Below are positions 51,890 to 59,836 of a stretch of DNA of 64,000 nucleotides, piece after piece. The translations under genes and the position numbers were made by a program. Each line of letters opens with the position of its first letter. The first letter of the stretch is position 1. This DNA comes from Streptomyces sp. Sge12 (GTDB taxonomy: Bacteria; Actinomycetota; Actinomycetes; Streptomycetales; Streptomycetaceae): assembly GCF_002080455.1 (NCBI RefSeq), contig NZ_CP020555.1, forward strand, positions 434,001 through 498,000. The letters are read 5' to 3'. The notes under the pieces were generated by a model. That model saw nothing but the letters and a program-made list of their open reading frames with translations. It was not told the DNA's origin and did not search any database.

Positions 51890-52273
51890 ATGGACATCAA
51901 ACTGGAACTCGTCGCCGTTCCCGTCACCGACATCGACCGGGCCAAGGCGTTCTACGAGAAGCTCGGCTTCAACGCCGACCACGACGTCACCGTCAGCGAG
52001 GACATCCGCTTCGTCCAGCTGACCCCGCCGGGCTCGGCGTGCTCGATCGCCATCGGCAAGGGGCTGACCCGGATGACCCCGGGGTCGCTGGACAACATGC
52101 AGGTGGTCGTCACCGACATCGAGGAGGCGTACGAGGATCTGCGCGGCCGCGGGGTCGAGGTGACGGAGATCCAGGACCTGCCCTGGGGCTCGTTCGTCTA
52201 CTTCTCCGACCCCGACGGCAACGGCTGGGCGGTCCAGCAGACCACCCCGCGCAAGACGCCGGAATCCTCCTGA
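51890..52273 (+). CDS. VOC family protein (single domain), co-operonic with ABC exporter
   Basis: Protein of 127 aa: LELVAVPVTDIDRAKAFYEKLGF, then IRFVQLTPPGSACSIAIG and FVYFSDPDGNGWAVQQ (each quoted in part), the two beta-alpha-beta units of the glyoxalase/bleomycin-resistance fold. ATG 51890 lies 7 bp after the exporter stop without its own ribosome site, so translation probably depends on the exporter. In MerR-controlled operons such proteins often sequester or modify the inducing compound. Confidence 0.88.
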   Translation: MDIKLELVAVPVTDIDRAKAFYEKLGFNADHDVTVSEDIRFVQLTPPGSACSIAIGKGLTRMTPGSLDNMQVVVTDIEEAYEDLRGRGVEVTEIQDLPWGSFVYFSDPDGNGWAVQQTTPRKTPESS

Positions 52274-52546
52274 TCACCGGCCGTCTCACCTGACGTCCTT
52301 CCCGGCCGCTTCCCCGGCCGGGTCCGGGCGGTCCGGCGGATTCCGCCGGGCCGCCCCCGCCCGTGCCCGGTCGGTCGCCCCATGGGCCGGACCACAGCAC
52401 GTCGGCGGCCGGGGCCACGGTGGTGGTCGTTGGACTTTCCACCGAGCGCCCGGCGCGCCCATGGTCCGGAACGCGCATTGCGCGGCGGCGTGTTGAGGGC
52501 TTGGCTTGCCGAGGTCAACACGGCGAGGTCGGTCCAGAGGAAGCGA

Positions 52547-53917
52547 ATGACACCCATGCTCGACGGCTGTACGCCCTGGCCCGAGGCGTTCGTCGACCGC
52601 TACTGGGCGGCCGGTCACTGGCGTGGCAACACGCTGGACAACCTGCTCCGCGACTGGGCCCGGCACCACGGGCCGCGGACCGCGCTCGTCCACGGCGGCG
52701 GCCGCATCACGTACGCGAACCTGAACCGGCGGGTGGACCGGATGGCCGCGGGGTTCCGGCTGCGCGGCCTGCGGCCCGGGCAGCGGGTCGTCGTCCAACT
52801 GCCGAACGTGCCCGAGTTCGTCGTCACCGTCTTCGCGCTGATGCGCATCGGCGCGGTCCCCGTGCTCTGCCCGGTGACGCACCGGACGGAGCTGGTGTCC
52901 CACCTCGTGCGGGTCAGCCAAGCCGTCGGCCACGTCGGTCCCGCAACCCACCGGGGTTTCGACCTCACGGCGATGGCGGCGGACATCGCGGCCCGAGGGC
53001 CCTTCCTGCGGCGCGTGTTCACCCTGGAGGCCCCGGGCGAAGCGTCTCCGTACGGCGGGTTCACGATCGATGCGGCGGGCTGCCACTACTACCCCCTCGC
53101 CTCCGTGGACTCCCCGCCCGGGCGGCCGCTCGCGCAGAGTGCCGATCAGGTGGCGTTCTTCCTGCTCGCCGGGGACGCGGGGAGCGGCGCGGAGCCCGCG
53201 CTCGTACCGCGCACCCACAACGACTACGCCTACCAGGTGCGGGCCGCCGCCGAGCTCGTGGCTCTCACCGAGAACGACGTGTACCTGGCCGCGCTGCCCG
53301 CCGAGTCCAACTTCGCCCTCGGCTGCCCCGGCATCGTCGGCACCCTCTCGGCCGGCGGCACCGTCGTCCTCGCCGAAGGTCCGGAACCCGCCGCGTGCCT
53401 GCCCGTCGTCGAACGGGAGCGGGTCACCGTCACCTCGCTGCTGCCCGCCTCCGCACGGCTGTGGCTCGACGCGGCCGCCACGGTCGGGGCCGACCTGCGC
53501 AGTCTGCGCCTCGTACAGGTCGGCGGTGCCCCGTTGCCGCGGGCGACCGCGGCGCGCGTGGGCCCCGAACTGGGCTGCCGTCTGCAGCAGGTGTCCGGCC
53601 GGGCCGAGGGCCTGCTCACGCTCACCCGGCCCGCCGACCCGCAGGAGACGGTGCTCGGCACGCAGGGCCGTCCGCTCTCGCCCGACGACGAGATCCGCGT
53701 GGTCGACGCGGACGGCAGGGACGTGCCCGACGGGGAGCCCGGCGAACTCCTCGCCCGCGGTCCCGGCACCCCGCGCGGCTACTACCGGGCGCCCGACCAC
53801 ACCGCGCACTCCTTCACCTCCGACGGCTACTTCCGCACCGGCGACCTCGCACGGCGCACCCCGGACGGCAACGTGGTGGTGACCGGCCGCCTCCCGCAGG
53901 TCCCGTCCGGCGGGTGA
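52547..53917 (+). CDS. DhbE-like aryl-AMP ligase remnant, P-loop and C-domain missing
   Basis: Protein of 456 aa with GAGG before the ATG. It aligns along its length with 2,3-dihydroxybenzoate-AMP ligase as I remember it: GCTPWPEAFVDRYW, RVVVQLPNVPEFVV, PRTHNDYAYQ, VYLAALP, LVQVGGAPLP, LQQVSGRAEGLLTLTRPADP, RGYYRAPDHTAHSF, YFRTGDLARRTPDG. The phosphate loop before PRTHNDY reads LLAGDAGSGAEPAL (207-219), without the Ser/Thr/Gly/Lys pattern. The protein stops at VVVTGRLPQVPSGG, exactly at the hinge, so the C-terminal lid with the A10 Lys is absent. Unlikely to adenylate; it may still bind an aryl acid. Confidence 0.78.
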   Translation: MTPMLDGCTPWPEAFVDRYWAAGHWRGNTLDNLLRDWARHHGPRTALVHGGGRITYANLNRRVDRMAAGFRLRGLRPGQRVVVQLPNVPEFVVTVFALMRIGAVPVLCPVTHRTELVSHLVRVSQAVGHVGPATHRGFDLTAMAADIAARGPFLRRVFTLEAPGEASPYGGFTIDAAGCHYYPLASVDSPPGRPLAQSADQVAFFLLAGDAGSGAEPALVPRTHNDYAYQVRAAAELVALTENDVYLAALPAESNFALGCPGIVGTLSAGGTVVLAEGPEPAACLPVVERERVTVTSLLPASARLWLDAAATVGADLRSLRLVQVGGAPLPRATAARVGPELGCRLQQVSGRAEGLLTLTRPADPQETVLGTQGRPLSPDDEIRVVDADGRDVPDGEPGELLARGPGTPRGYYRAPDHTAHSFTSDGYFRTGDLARRTPDGNVVVTGRLPQVPSGG

Positions 53918-54077
53918 AGGGCCCCGGCCGGGCCCTGCCGGCCCGTCGCGACCCGGGGCGCCCCGGCTCCTCTCCGATGGCGGGCTCCCGGCGTGCGGGG
54001 AACGGTGGACATGGTGAACGCCGACACGGCAGGTCGGAGTCCCGGCACCTGGCCCGGCGCAGCGGAAGGGAACGGCG
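53918..54077. other. Gene-free stretch after the DhbE-like remnant
   Basis: I see no convincing gene here and no trace of the missing C-terminal lid domain of the ligase in any frame. It is the first half of a 304-bp gap before the alcohol dehydrogenase. Confidence 0.6.
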
Positions 54078-54182
54078 ATGACGGACTGGCACGGCACCGC
54101 GCCGGAGAGGATCGCCGCGGCCGAGGAGCCGGACCGTGCATCCGAACGGCCCAACGGCAGCCTGCGCCTCGAACCCCGCTGA
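54078..54182 (+). CDS. Candidate 34-aa small protein
   Basis: ATG 54078 follows a GGAAGGG ribosome site at a good distance. The product begins MTDWHGTAPERIAAAEEPDR and is acidic in the middle and basic at the end (SLRLEPR). It ends 39 bp before the alcohol dehydrogenase start and may be a leader peptide or a small protein of the same transcript. Support is limited to the ribosome site and spacing. Confidence 0.4.
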   Translation: MTDWHGTAPERIAAAEEPDRASERPNGSLRLEPR

Positions 54183-54221
54183 CCGGCTCGGACCCCGCCC
54201 CCACGAAAGGCAGGATCGCTC

Positions 54222-55259
54222 ATGCGTGCCACTCTCATGTACGGCCCCGGCGACGTCCGCGTCGAGAACGTCCCCGACCCCGAGATCGTCGAGCCGACGG
54301 ACGCGATCGTCCGCATCACCCTGGCCTGTGTCTGCGGCTCCGACCTGCACCCCTACCACTCCATGAACAAGACCGACCGGGGTGTGCCGATGGGACACGA
54401 GTTCCTCGGCGTCGTCGAGGAGACCGGCTCCCAGGTGCGCGGTCTGAAGCGCGGCGACTTCGTCGTCTCCCCGTTCGCGTACGCCGACAACACCTGCCCG
54501 ATCTGCCGGGACGGCTTCCACACCGCCTGCCCCCACGGCGGCTGGTACGGGGTCAACGGGGTCGGCGGAGGCCAGGCGGAGGCCGTCCGCGTCCCCCAGG
54601 CCGACGGCACCCTGGTGAAGCTCCCCGCGGACGTGGACCCCGCACTGCTGCCCTCACTGCTCACCCTGAGCGACGTCTACCTGACCGGCTACCACGCCGC
54701 CCACATGGGCCGCGTCGAGGCAGGCAAGACCGTGACCGTGATCGGCGACGGCGCCGTCGGGCTGTCCGCTGTGCTCGCCTCCCGCCGCATGGGCGCCGAG
54801 AAGATCATCCTCATGGGCCGCCACACCTCCCGCACCGACCTCGGCAAGGAGTGGGGCGCGACCGATGTGGTCGCGGAGCGCGGCAAGGAGGGCATCGCCA
54901 GGGTGATGGACCTGACCGGCGGCGAGGGCTCGCACGTGGTGCTGGAGGCGGTCGGGCTGATGCCGGCCTACGAGCAGTCGTACGGCATCGTGCGCCCCGG
55001 CGGGATCATCTCCCGCGTCGGCGTCCCGCAGTACGAGGAGGCACCGGTCGGCTTCGGGTCGCTGTTCGGCAAGAACGCGGGCCTGACCGGCGGGCCGGCT
55101 CCGGTACGCGCGTACATCGAGCAGGCCATCCCCGACGTGCTGGAGGGCCGTATCGACCCGGGCCGGGTGTTCGACGCCGAGGTCGGTCTGGACCGGGTCG
55201 CCGACGCCTACCGGGCGATGGACGACCGCAGCCGCCTGAAGGTGCTGGTGCGCCCGTGA
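54222..55259 (+). CDS. Zinc-dependent medium-chain alcohol dehydrogenase
   Basis: Protein of 345 aa with GGCAGGA upstream. Catalytic zinc ligands are in CVCGSDLHPY (Cys) and MGHEFLGVVEE (His-Glu). The structural-zinc lobe is only partly typical: CPICRDGFHTAC keeps three Cys. The NAD(P) fold has VTVIGDGAVGLSAVLAS. Conserved FAYADNTC and GGWYG place it with the threonine-dehydrogenase/formaldehyde-dehydrogenase-like group. It oxidises or reduces an alcohol/aldehyde pair; an aldo/keto reductase follows 138 bp downstream. Confidence 0.88.
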   Translation: MRATLMYGPGDVRVENVPDPEIVEPTDAIVRITLACVCGSDLHPYHSMNKTDRGVPMGHEFLGVVEETGSQVRGLKRGDFVVSPFAYADNTCPICRDGFHTACPHGGWYGVNGVGGGQAEAVRVPQADGTLVKLPADVDPALLPSLLTLSDVYLTGYHAAHMGRVEAGKTVTVIGDGAVGLSAVLASRRMGAEKIILMGRHTSRTDLGKEWGATDVVAERGKEGIARVMDLTGGEGSHVVLEAVGLMPAYEQSYGIVRPGGIISRVGVPQYEEAPVGFGSLFGKNAGLTGGPAPVRAYIEQAIPDVLEGRIDPGRVFDAEVGLDRVADAYRAMDDRSRLKVLVRP

Positions 55260-55397
55260 CCACCCGCCTCCTGCACGCCACCCACGCCGCCCGCACCGAC
55301 CGCGGTCGCCGGCCCGGCCGTGTCCCCGCCGGAGGCTGAAGCGAAACCAGTACGGCCACTCCCCTCCCCCACCACCCGGACGACAAGGAAGCGACCC

Positions 55398-56249
55398 GTG
55401 CAGACCGTCACCCTGAACAACCGCATCCAGATGCCCATCCTCGGCTTCGGCGTCTACCAGATCCCGCCGGACCGGACCGAGCAGGCCGTCGCCGACGCCC
55501 TCGCCGCCGGCTACCGGCTCCTCGACACCGCGGCCGCCTACGGCAACGAGGAAGCCGTCGGCCGCGCCATCCATGCCGCCGGTATCCCGCGCGGGGAACT
55601 GTTCGTCACCACCAAACTGTGGGTCCAGGACGCACCCGCGCAGGACAACACCCGCCGCGCCCTGGAGACCTCCCTGACCAGACTGGGCCTGGACCACGTC
55701 GACCTGTACCTGATGCACCAGCCCTACGGGGACGTCTACGGGCAGTGGCGCGCGATGGAGGCCGCCAACCGCGAGGGGCTGGCCAAGGCGATCGGGGTCG
55801 CCAACTTCTACCCCGACCGGCTCGTGGACCTCGTCCTCAACAACGAGATCGCCCCGGCGGTCAACCAGATCGAGACCCACCCCTTCTTCCAGCGCACCAC
55901 CGACCACGACCTGATGCGCGAGCACGGCGTCCAGCACCAGTCCTGGGGCGGATTCGCCGAGGGCAGGAACGACCTGTTCACCCACCCCGTCCTCAGCGGG
56001 ATCGGCAAGGCGCACGACAAGTCCGCCGCCCAGGTGGTCCTGCGCTGGCTGATCCAGCGGGACATCGTCACGATCCCGAAGTCGGTCAGCCCCGAGCGGA
56101 TGGCGCAGAACTTCGACGTCTTCGACTTCGAACTCACCGACGAGCAGATGGCGCAGATCGCCGGCCTCGACACCGGCGCGTCGCTGTTCTTCGACCACCG
56201 CGACCCCGAGATGGTCGCCCGGCTCGGCAAGCACCGCGTCGACGGCTGA
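55398..56249 (+). CDS. Aldo/keto reductase
   Basis: Protein of 283 aa from GTG 55398 with AAGGA eight bases upstream. The catalytic tetrad is visible: Asp and Tyr in [15 protein letters not shown], Lys in [10 protein letters not shown] and His in [10 protein letters not shown]. The coenzyme-binding [19 protein letters not shown] is typical. These enzymes reduce aldehydes and ketones with NADPH in the cytoplasm. It is probably co-regulated with the alcohol dehydrogenase, suggesting aldehyde detoxification. Confidence 0.92.
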   Translation: MQTVTLNNRIQMPILGFGVYQIPPDRTEQAVADALAAGYRLLDTAAAYGNEEAVGRAIHAAGIPRGELFVTTKLWVQDAPAQDNTRRALETSLTRLGLDHVDLYLMHQPYGDVYGQWRAMEAANREGLAKAIGVANFYPDRLVDLVLNNEIAPAVNQIETHPFFQRTTDHDLMREHGVQHQSWGGFAEGRNDLFTHPVLSGIGKAHDKSAAQVVLRWLIQRDIVTIPKSVSPERMAQNFDVFDFELTDEQMAQIAGLDTGASLFFDHRDPEMVARLGKHRVDG

Positions 56250-56285
56250 ACACAGGCGTACCCGGGGGCGTGCTCGGCGGTGGGC

Positions 56286-56633
56286 TCAGGCCTCCGCGGC
56301 CGCGTGGTGGTGGTCGAGCTCCCACGCGTGGTGCTTGAACTCGTGGCGGAAGTCCGCGTGGTCCTCCCACTGGCGGGCGATTCCGCGCAGCACGTCCCAG
56401 TTGTGCTCCACGGACTGGTCGATGACACGACGCATGGCCGGGTCGGCCGATTCGCGCTTCTCGATGAGGCCCCTGATCGCCGAGGCCTCCAGGACGGAGT
56501 TGCGCAGGGCACGCAGGGCGCGGGAGGTGTCGTCCATGGCGAAGCCGTGCTCGCTGCCCGTCGCCTCGTCGAACAGCGGGGTGAGCCGCGCCTCGATGAA
56601 TGCGGTGATCCGCTCGAAGTGCTGCACGTCCAT
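56286..56633 (-). CDS. Small helical protein, DUF6221-like
   Basis: Protein of 115 aa from ATG 56633 with GGGAGCG upstream. The N-terminus VQHFERITAFIEARLTPLFDEA and the C-terminal WEDHADFRHEFKHHAWELDH recall the start and end of DUF6221 proteins, but the central part of that family seems shortened. It is His-rich at the end (ELDHHHAAAEA). Function unknown. It is divergent from the ECF sigma factor gene. Confidence 0.65.
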   Translation of the reverse strand: MDVQHFERITAFIEARLTPLFDEATGSEHGFAMDDTSRALRALRNSVLEASAIRGLIEKRESADPAMRRVIDQSVEHNWDVLRGIARQWEDHADFRHEFKHHAWELDHHHAAAEA

Positions 56634-56720
56634 CGGGCGCTCCCTCTCCTGCCGGACCACGGTGTGGCTCCGGCGTCTCCACTCGCTTGAGCTGTTCGGG
56701 AACCATTATCCAGTAGCCCC

Positions 56721-56741
56721 GTGATCTGTTTTGATGATCAC
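56721..56741. promoter_or_regulatory. GTGATC palindrome upstream of the ECF sigma gene
   Basis: GTGATC (56721-56726) and GATCAC (56736-56741) form an exact inverted repeat with a 9-bp T-rich centre, 27 bp before the sigma-factor start and in the shared promoter region with the DUF6221-like gene. Confidence 0.5.
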
Positions 56742-56767
56742 CGCAGGCAATCGACGTGGGGGGATCC

Positions 56768-57652
56768 GTGGACGGGAACGCGTGGCTGACGGAGCGTTTC
56801 GAAGAGCACCGCTCTCATCTGAGAGCAGTGTCCTACCGCATGCTCGGTTCGCTCGCCGAGGCCGATGACGCGGTTCAGGAGACCTGGCTGCGGCTGAGCC
56901 GGTCCGACATCAGCGAGGTGGAGAACCTCGGCGGATGGCTGACGACCGTCGTCTCGCGCGTGTGCCTGAACATGCTCCGCTCGCGCGCGTCCCGGCGCGA
57001 GGACTCCATGGACGCGTACCCCACCGACCCCGCCGGCAGCCCCGAGGACACGGTGGACCCCGAGCAGGAGGCCGTGATGGCCGACTCGGTCGGGCTGGCG
57101 CTGCTCGTGGTGCTCGACCGGCTGGCGCCCGCCGAACGGCTCGCGTTCGTACTGCACGACCTGTTCGCCGTGCCCTTCGACGAGATCGCCCCGATGATCG
57201 AGAAGACCCCGGCGGCGACCCGTCAGCTCGCGAGCCGTGCCCGCCGCCGGGTCAAGGGGGCGCCACTGGTGCCCGAGGCCGACCTGACCCGCCGGCGCCA
57301 CGTGGTGGAGGCCTTCCTCTCCGCCACCCGCGGCGGGAACTTCGACGCGCTCGTCACCCTGCTGCATCCCGATGTGGTGCTCCGCGCCGACACGGCCGTC
57401 GTTCCCACCCCGGCCCCCATCCTGCTGCGCGGCGCCGTCACCGTCGCCACGAGTGCGATGGCCGCCATGCAGCGGGCGCGGGCCACCGCGCCGGCCCTCG
57501 TCGACGGGACGGTCGGCCTGGCCATGGCGCCGCTGGGACGGCTGTTCCTGGTCCTCGGCTTCACGATCGAGGACGGGCTGATCACCGAAATCGACATCGT
57601 GGCGGAGCCGGAGCGGCTCGGCGCACTCGAACTCGCCGCGCTCGACGTCTGA
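56768..57652 (+). CDS. ECF sigma factor with SnoaL-like C-terminus (SigJ/ECF41 type)
   Basis: Protein of 294 aa. GTG 56768 is preferred over GTG 56756 because a GGGGGG site precedes it. Region 2 reads LRAVSYRMLGSLAEADDAVQETWLRL, region 4 APAERLAFVLHDLFAVPFDEIAPMIEKTPAATRQL (both quoted in part), then RARRRVKGAP. The C-terminal 110 residues (FDALVTLLHPDVVLRAD) form a SnoaL-like domain that in ECF41 sigma factors controls activity without an anti-sigma factor. ECF41 targets are usually an adjacent carboxymuconolactone decarboxylase or oxidoreductase gene; none of these is next to it, although an aldo/keto reductase lies 0.5 kb away. Confidence 0.9.
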   Translation: MDGNAWLTERFEEHRSHLRAVSYRMLGSLAEADDAVQETWLRLSRSDISEVENLGGWLTTVVSRVCLNMLRSRASRREDSMDAYPTDPAGSPEDTVDPEQEAVMADSVGLALLVVLDRLAPAERLAFVLHDLFAVPFDEIAPMIEKTPAATRQLASRARRRVKGAPLVPEADLTRRRHVVEAFLSATRGGNFDALVTLLHPDVVLRADTAVVPTPAPILLRGAVTVATSAMAAMQRARATAPALVDGTVGLAMAPLGRLFLVLGFTIEDGLITEIDIVAEPERLGALELAALDV

Positions 57653-57654
57653 TC

Positions 57655-57694
57655 CACCTGAACACCCGCCCACCTGAACACCTGAACACCTGAC
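57655..57694. repeat. CACCTGAA direct repeats after the sigma gene
   Basis: CACCTGAA occurs at 57655-57662, 57671-57678 and 57679-57686, and a CACCTGAC variant at 57687-57694. They are non-coding. Confidence 0.8.
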
Positions 57695-57719
57695 GGCCGG
57701 AAGCGGCCGTAGCGATTCC

Positions 57720-57750
57720 GTGCCGCGGCCGCCCCTTCTGGCCGCGGCAC
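57720..57750. terminator. 11-bp perfect hairpin between sigma gene and next gene
   Basis: 57720-57730 pairs exactly with 57740-57750 around a 9-nt loop. A smaller hairpin (57693-57698 with 57705-57710) precedes it. It probably ends the sigma transcript but also lies directly upstream of the next promoter, so an operator role is possible. Confidence 0.6.
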
Positions 57751-57770
57751 GGGGCTCACATACTGGCGCC

Positions 57771-58958
57771 GTGACCGACTACGTCAAGCACCTGCCCACA
57801 GCGGCGATACCGGAGGGCCCGGTCGCGGTGTGGGGTGTCGACCACGCGCGGCGCTGGCTCCGGGCCGGTGTTCCGGCGGTGTTCGCGCCCGTCGCCGGCA
57901 GCCGGCTCCTCGTGGGCCCCGTCGTCGTCTCGATCCTGCTGACGGTCCGGCAGGGAGGTGAAGGACGGGCCTACGCGGCCGCCGTCCTGCTGGCCGCGCT
58001 GCCGCTCTGGTTCCGGCACCTTCCGGTGGCCACCCTGCTCGCCTCACTCGCCCTCGCGGCCGATGCCGCCCGCGCCCTGCCCGGTACCTCCGACACCGCG
58101 GTCCGGGCCGGTCACGGCCTGGCCCTCGTCCTCGCCGCGTGGGCGTTCACCGGGGCAGTACTGCGCCTGCGCGCCCGCCGCCGCCAGCGCGAACTGGCCC
58201 TGGCCGCGGCCGGGTCCGCCCGTTTCCCGCTGCCCGCCACGCTGCCCGTCGGGCACCTGCGCCGCGGGCTGCCGGGCATCGTCCTGGGGTGCGTGTGCTG
58301 CCTGGCGGCCGCCCAGGCCCTCAGCGGTTCCCACGGTCCCTTCGACGGGCGGTTGCCCGCCGCGATCCTGCTGGTCGCCGGCAGCACGATGCTCGGCCGG
58401 GGCCTGGCGGCGAGCCGGGCGGCTCGCCGCCTGCGGGCAGGGCCGCAGCCCGTGCTCCTGGTCGGCGTACGGGCCGCCGCGTCCGGCCACCACTGGCTGT
58501 ACCCGGACGCCGTCTCCACCGACGGGCCGCCCCTGATCGCCCTCTTCCCCCGGGTCCGGGACACCGTGACGGGGCGTCGGGTGCTGCTCGGCGGCTCCGA
58601 ACAGACCCTGCGCACGGCCCACCACGACATCGACCCGGGACGGGAGCCCTTCCAGGCCGTCCTGTACGGACCGGTGCACGAGGGGGCGGAGGTCGTCGTG
58701 GAGAGCGCCACGTACGAGCAGGGCATCCGGCTCGTCCCGCTGGTCACGGCCGCCCCGCTGCTCCCCCGCCGGCGCCACGGGCTGGGCGGGTGGAAGCCGG
58801 CGGGCGGCTCGTACCGGGAGTCAGTACGGGAGCAGGCGCGCCGGGAGGAGGAGCGCAGGCGCGAACGGGCCCGGGAACGGGAGGAGTCGCGCAGCTCCGA
58901 CTCCTCCTCGGGCGGGGGCTGCGGAGGGGGATGCGGCGGCTGCGGGGGCTGCGGCTGA
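57771..58958 (+). CDS. Membrane protein with Gly/Cys-rich C-terminal tail
   Basis: Protein of 395 aa from GTG 57771. A CATACT element ends 6 nt upstream and no ribosome site is present, so it may be leaderless. Four helices are visible: VAGSRLLVGPVVVSILL, AAAVLLAALPLWF with LATLLASLALA-like sequence, GLALVLAAWAFTGAVL, then GIVLGCVCCLAAAQAL. A soluble region of about 130 residues (LYPDAVSTDGPPLIALFP, LLGGSEQTLRTAHHDID, VLYGPVHEGAEVVVES) is followed by a charged helix (EEERRRERAREREE) and a tail SSSGGGCGGGCGGCGGCG. Similar tails occur on TIGR04222-type proteins, but the body does not match what I recall of them. Function unknown. Confidence 0.7.
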   Translation: MTDYVKHLPTAAIPEGPVAVWGVDHARRWLRAGVPAVFAPVAGSRLLVGPVVVSILLTVRQGGEGRAYAAAVLLAALPLWFRHLPVATLLASLALAADAARALPGTSDTAVRAGHGLALVLAAWAFTGAVLRLRARRRQRELALAAAGSARFPLPATLPVGHLRRGLPGIVLGCVCCLAAAQALSGSHGPFDGRLPAAILLVAGSTMLGRGLAASRAARRLRAGPQPVLLVGVRAAASGHHWLYPDAVSTDGPPLIALFPRVRDTVTGRRVLLGGSEQTLRTAHHDIDPGREPFQAVLYGPVHEGAEVVVESATYEQGIRLVPLVTAAPLLPRRRHGLGGWKPAGGSYRESVREQARREEERRRERAREREESRSSDSSSGGGCGGGCGGCGGCG

Positions 58959-58989
58959 CCCCGTGCCCCCGCACCGGGCGCGCGGGGGT

Positions 58990-59706
58990 TCAGGGCGCGA
59001 GTACGTCCAGTTCCTCCAGCGCGCCCACCGCGATGCGGCGGGTCAGCGCCTCGGCGCGCGCCGCGTCCCCCTCGCGCACCGCCTCGGCCACCTGGACGTG
59101 CAGGGTGACGGCGGCGGGGTCGGGATCGTGGAACATCACCGCGTGTTCGGTGCGGCCGGTCAGGACCTCGGCGACCACGTCGCCGAGGCGGGCGAACATC
59201 TCGTTTCCGGAGGCGTTGAGTACGACGCGGTGGAAGGCGATGTCGTGCCGCAGGTAGCCCTCCAGCTGGTGGCCGCGGGAGGTGCGGACCATGCCGAGGG
59301 CTGCCTCGGTGAGTTCCGCGCACTGCTGCGGCGTGGCCAGCCGCGCGGCGAGCCCGGCCGCCACCGGTTCGATCGCGGAGCGCAGCACGGTGAGGGAACG
59401 CAGCTGCCGGGGCCGGTCGGTGCCGGCCAGCCGCCAGCGGATCACGCGCGGGTCGTAGACGTTCCACTCCTCGGTGGGCCGCACCGTGACGCCGACCCGG
59501 CGGCGAGACTCGACCAGGTGCATCGACTCCAGGACGCGGACGACCTCCCGCACGACGGTGCGGGAGGCGTCGAAGCGTTCGGCGATCTCGTCCGTGCGCA
59601 GGACGCTGCCGGGCGGGTACTCCCCCGCCGTGATCGCGAGCCCGAGGGTGTCCAGCACGTGGGTGTGGAGCCCCTGCCCCTGTCCAGGACTGCCTTCGGT
59701 GGTCAT
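58990..59706 (-). CDS. gntR: FadR-subfamily GntR regulator of the gluconate locus
   Basis: Protein of 238 aa from ATG 59706. The HTH is VLRTDEIAERFDASRTVVRE with VVRVLESMHLVESRRRVGV; the C-terminal FCD domain has the metal/ligand residues in LEGYLRHDIAFHRVVLNASGN and HAVMFHDPDP. It is divergent from gluconokinase and gluconate permease genes, as expected for a repressor that releases DNA when gluconate or its phosphate binds. The symbol rests on this context. Confidence 0.87.
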   Translation of the reverse strand: MTTEGSPGQGQGLHTHVLDTLGLAITAGEYPPGSVLRTDEIAERFDASRTVVREVVRVLESMHLVESRRRVGVTVRPTEEWNVYDPRVIRWRLAGTDRPRQLRSLTVLRSAIEPVAAGLAARLATPQQCAELTEAALGMVRTSRGHQLEGYLRHDIAFHRVVLNASGNEMFARLGDVVAEVLTGRTEHAVMFHDPDPAAVTLHVQVAEAVREGDAARAEALTRRIAVGALEELDVLAP

Positions 59707-59836
59707 GGCGTAAGCGTACGGTGACGCCTCCACCAACAAAAGATGTGATGTTTCCGACCTGACACTTGAATACGTAGTACTTAATGCGCTTCAGTGATGC
59801 CACACGAACGATGTCGACGAGGACAGCGAGGTAGAC
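59707..59836. promoter_or_regulatory. Divergent gntR/gntK operator-promoter region
   Basis: This short AT-rich gap has adjacent palindromes TACGTA (59771-59776) and AGTACT (59777-59782) within GAATACGTAGTACTTAATG. GntR/FadR-type repressors bind such short palindromes. TTGAAT (59766-59771) may be a -35 toward gntK. Confidence 0.55.

Noticed and set aside
49852..51945. Minus-strand frame extending the adenylation protein N-terminally
   Set aside because: It is antisense to the ABC exporter, whose Walker motifs are intact, and has no recognisable domain.
53918..54221. Frameshift that would restore the C-terminal lid of the DhbE-like protein
   Set aside because: None of the three forward frames downstream shows KDQI, RGGEKI or a GK-type A10 motif, so the domain is really missing rather than shifted.
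56756..56767. GTG at 56756 as start of the ECF sigma factor
   Set aside because: It would place the G-run inside the coding sequence; GTG 56768 has that G-run at normal ribosome-site distance and gives the usual N-terminus.
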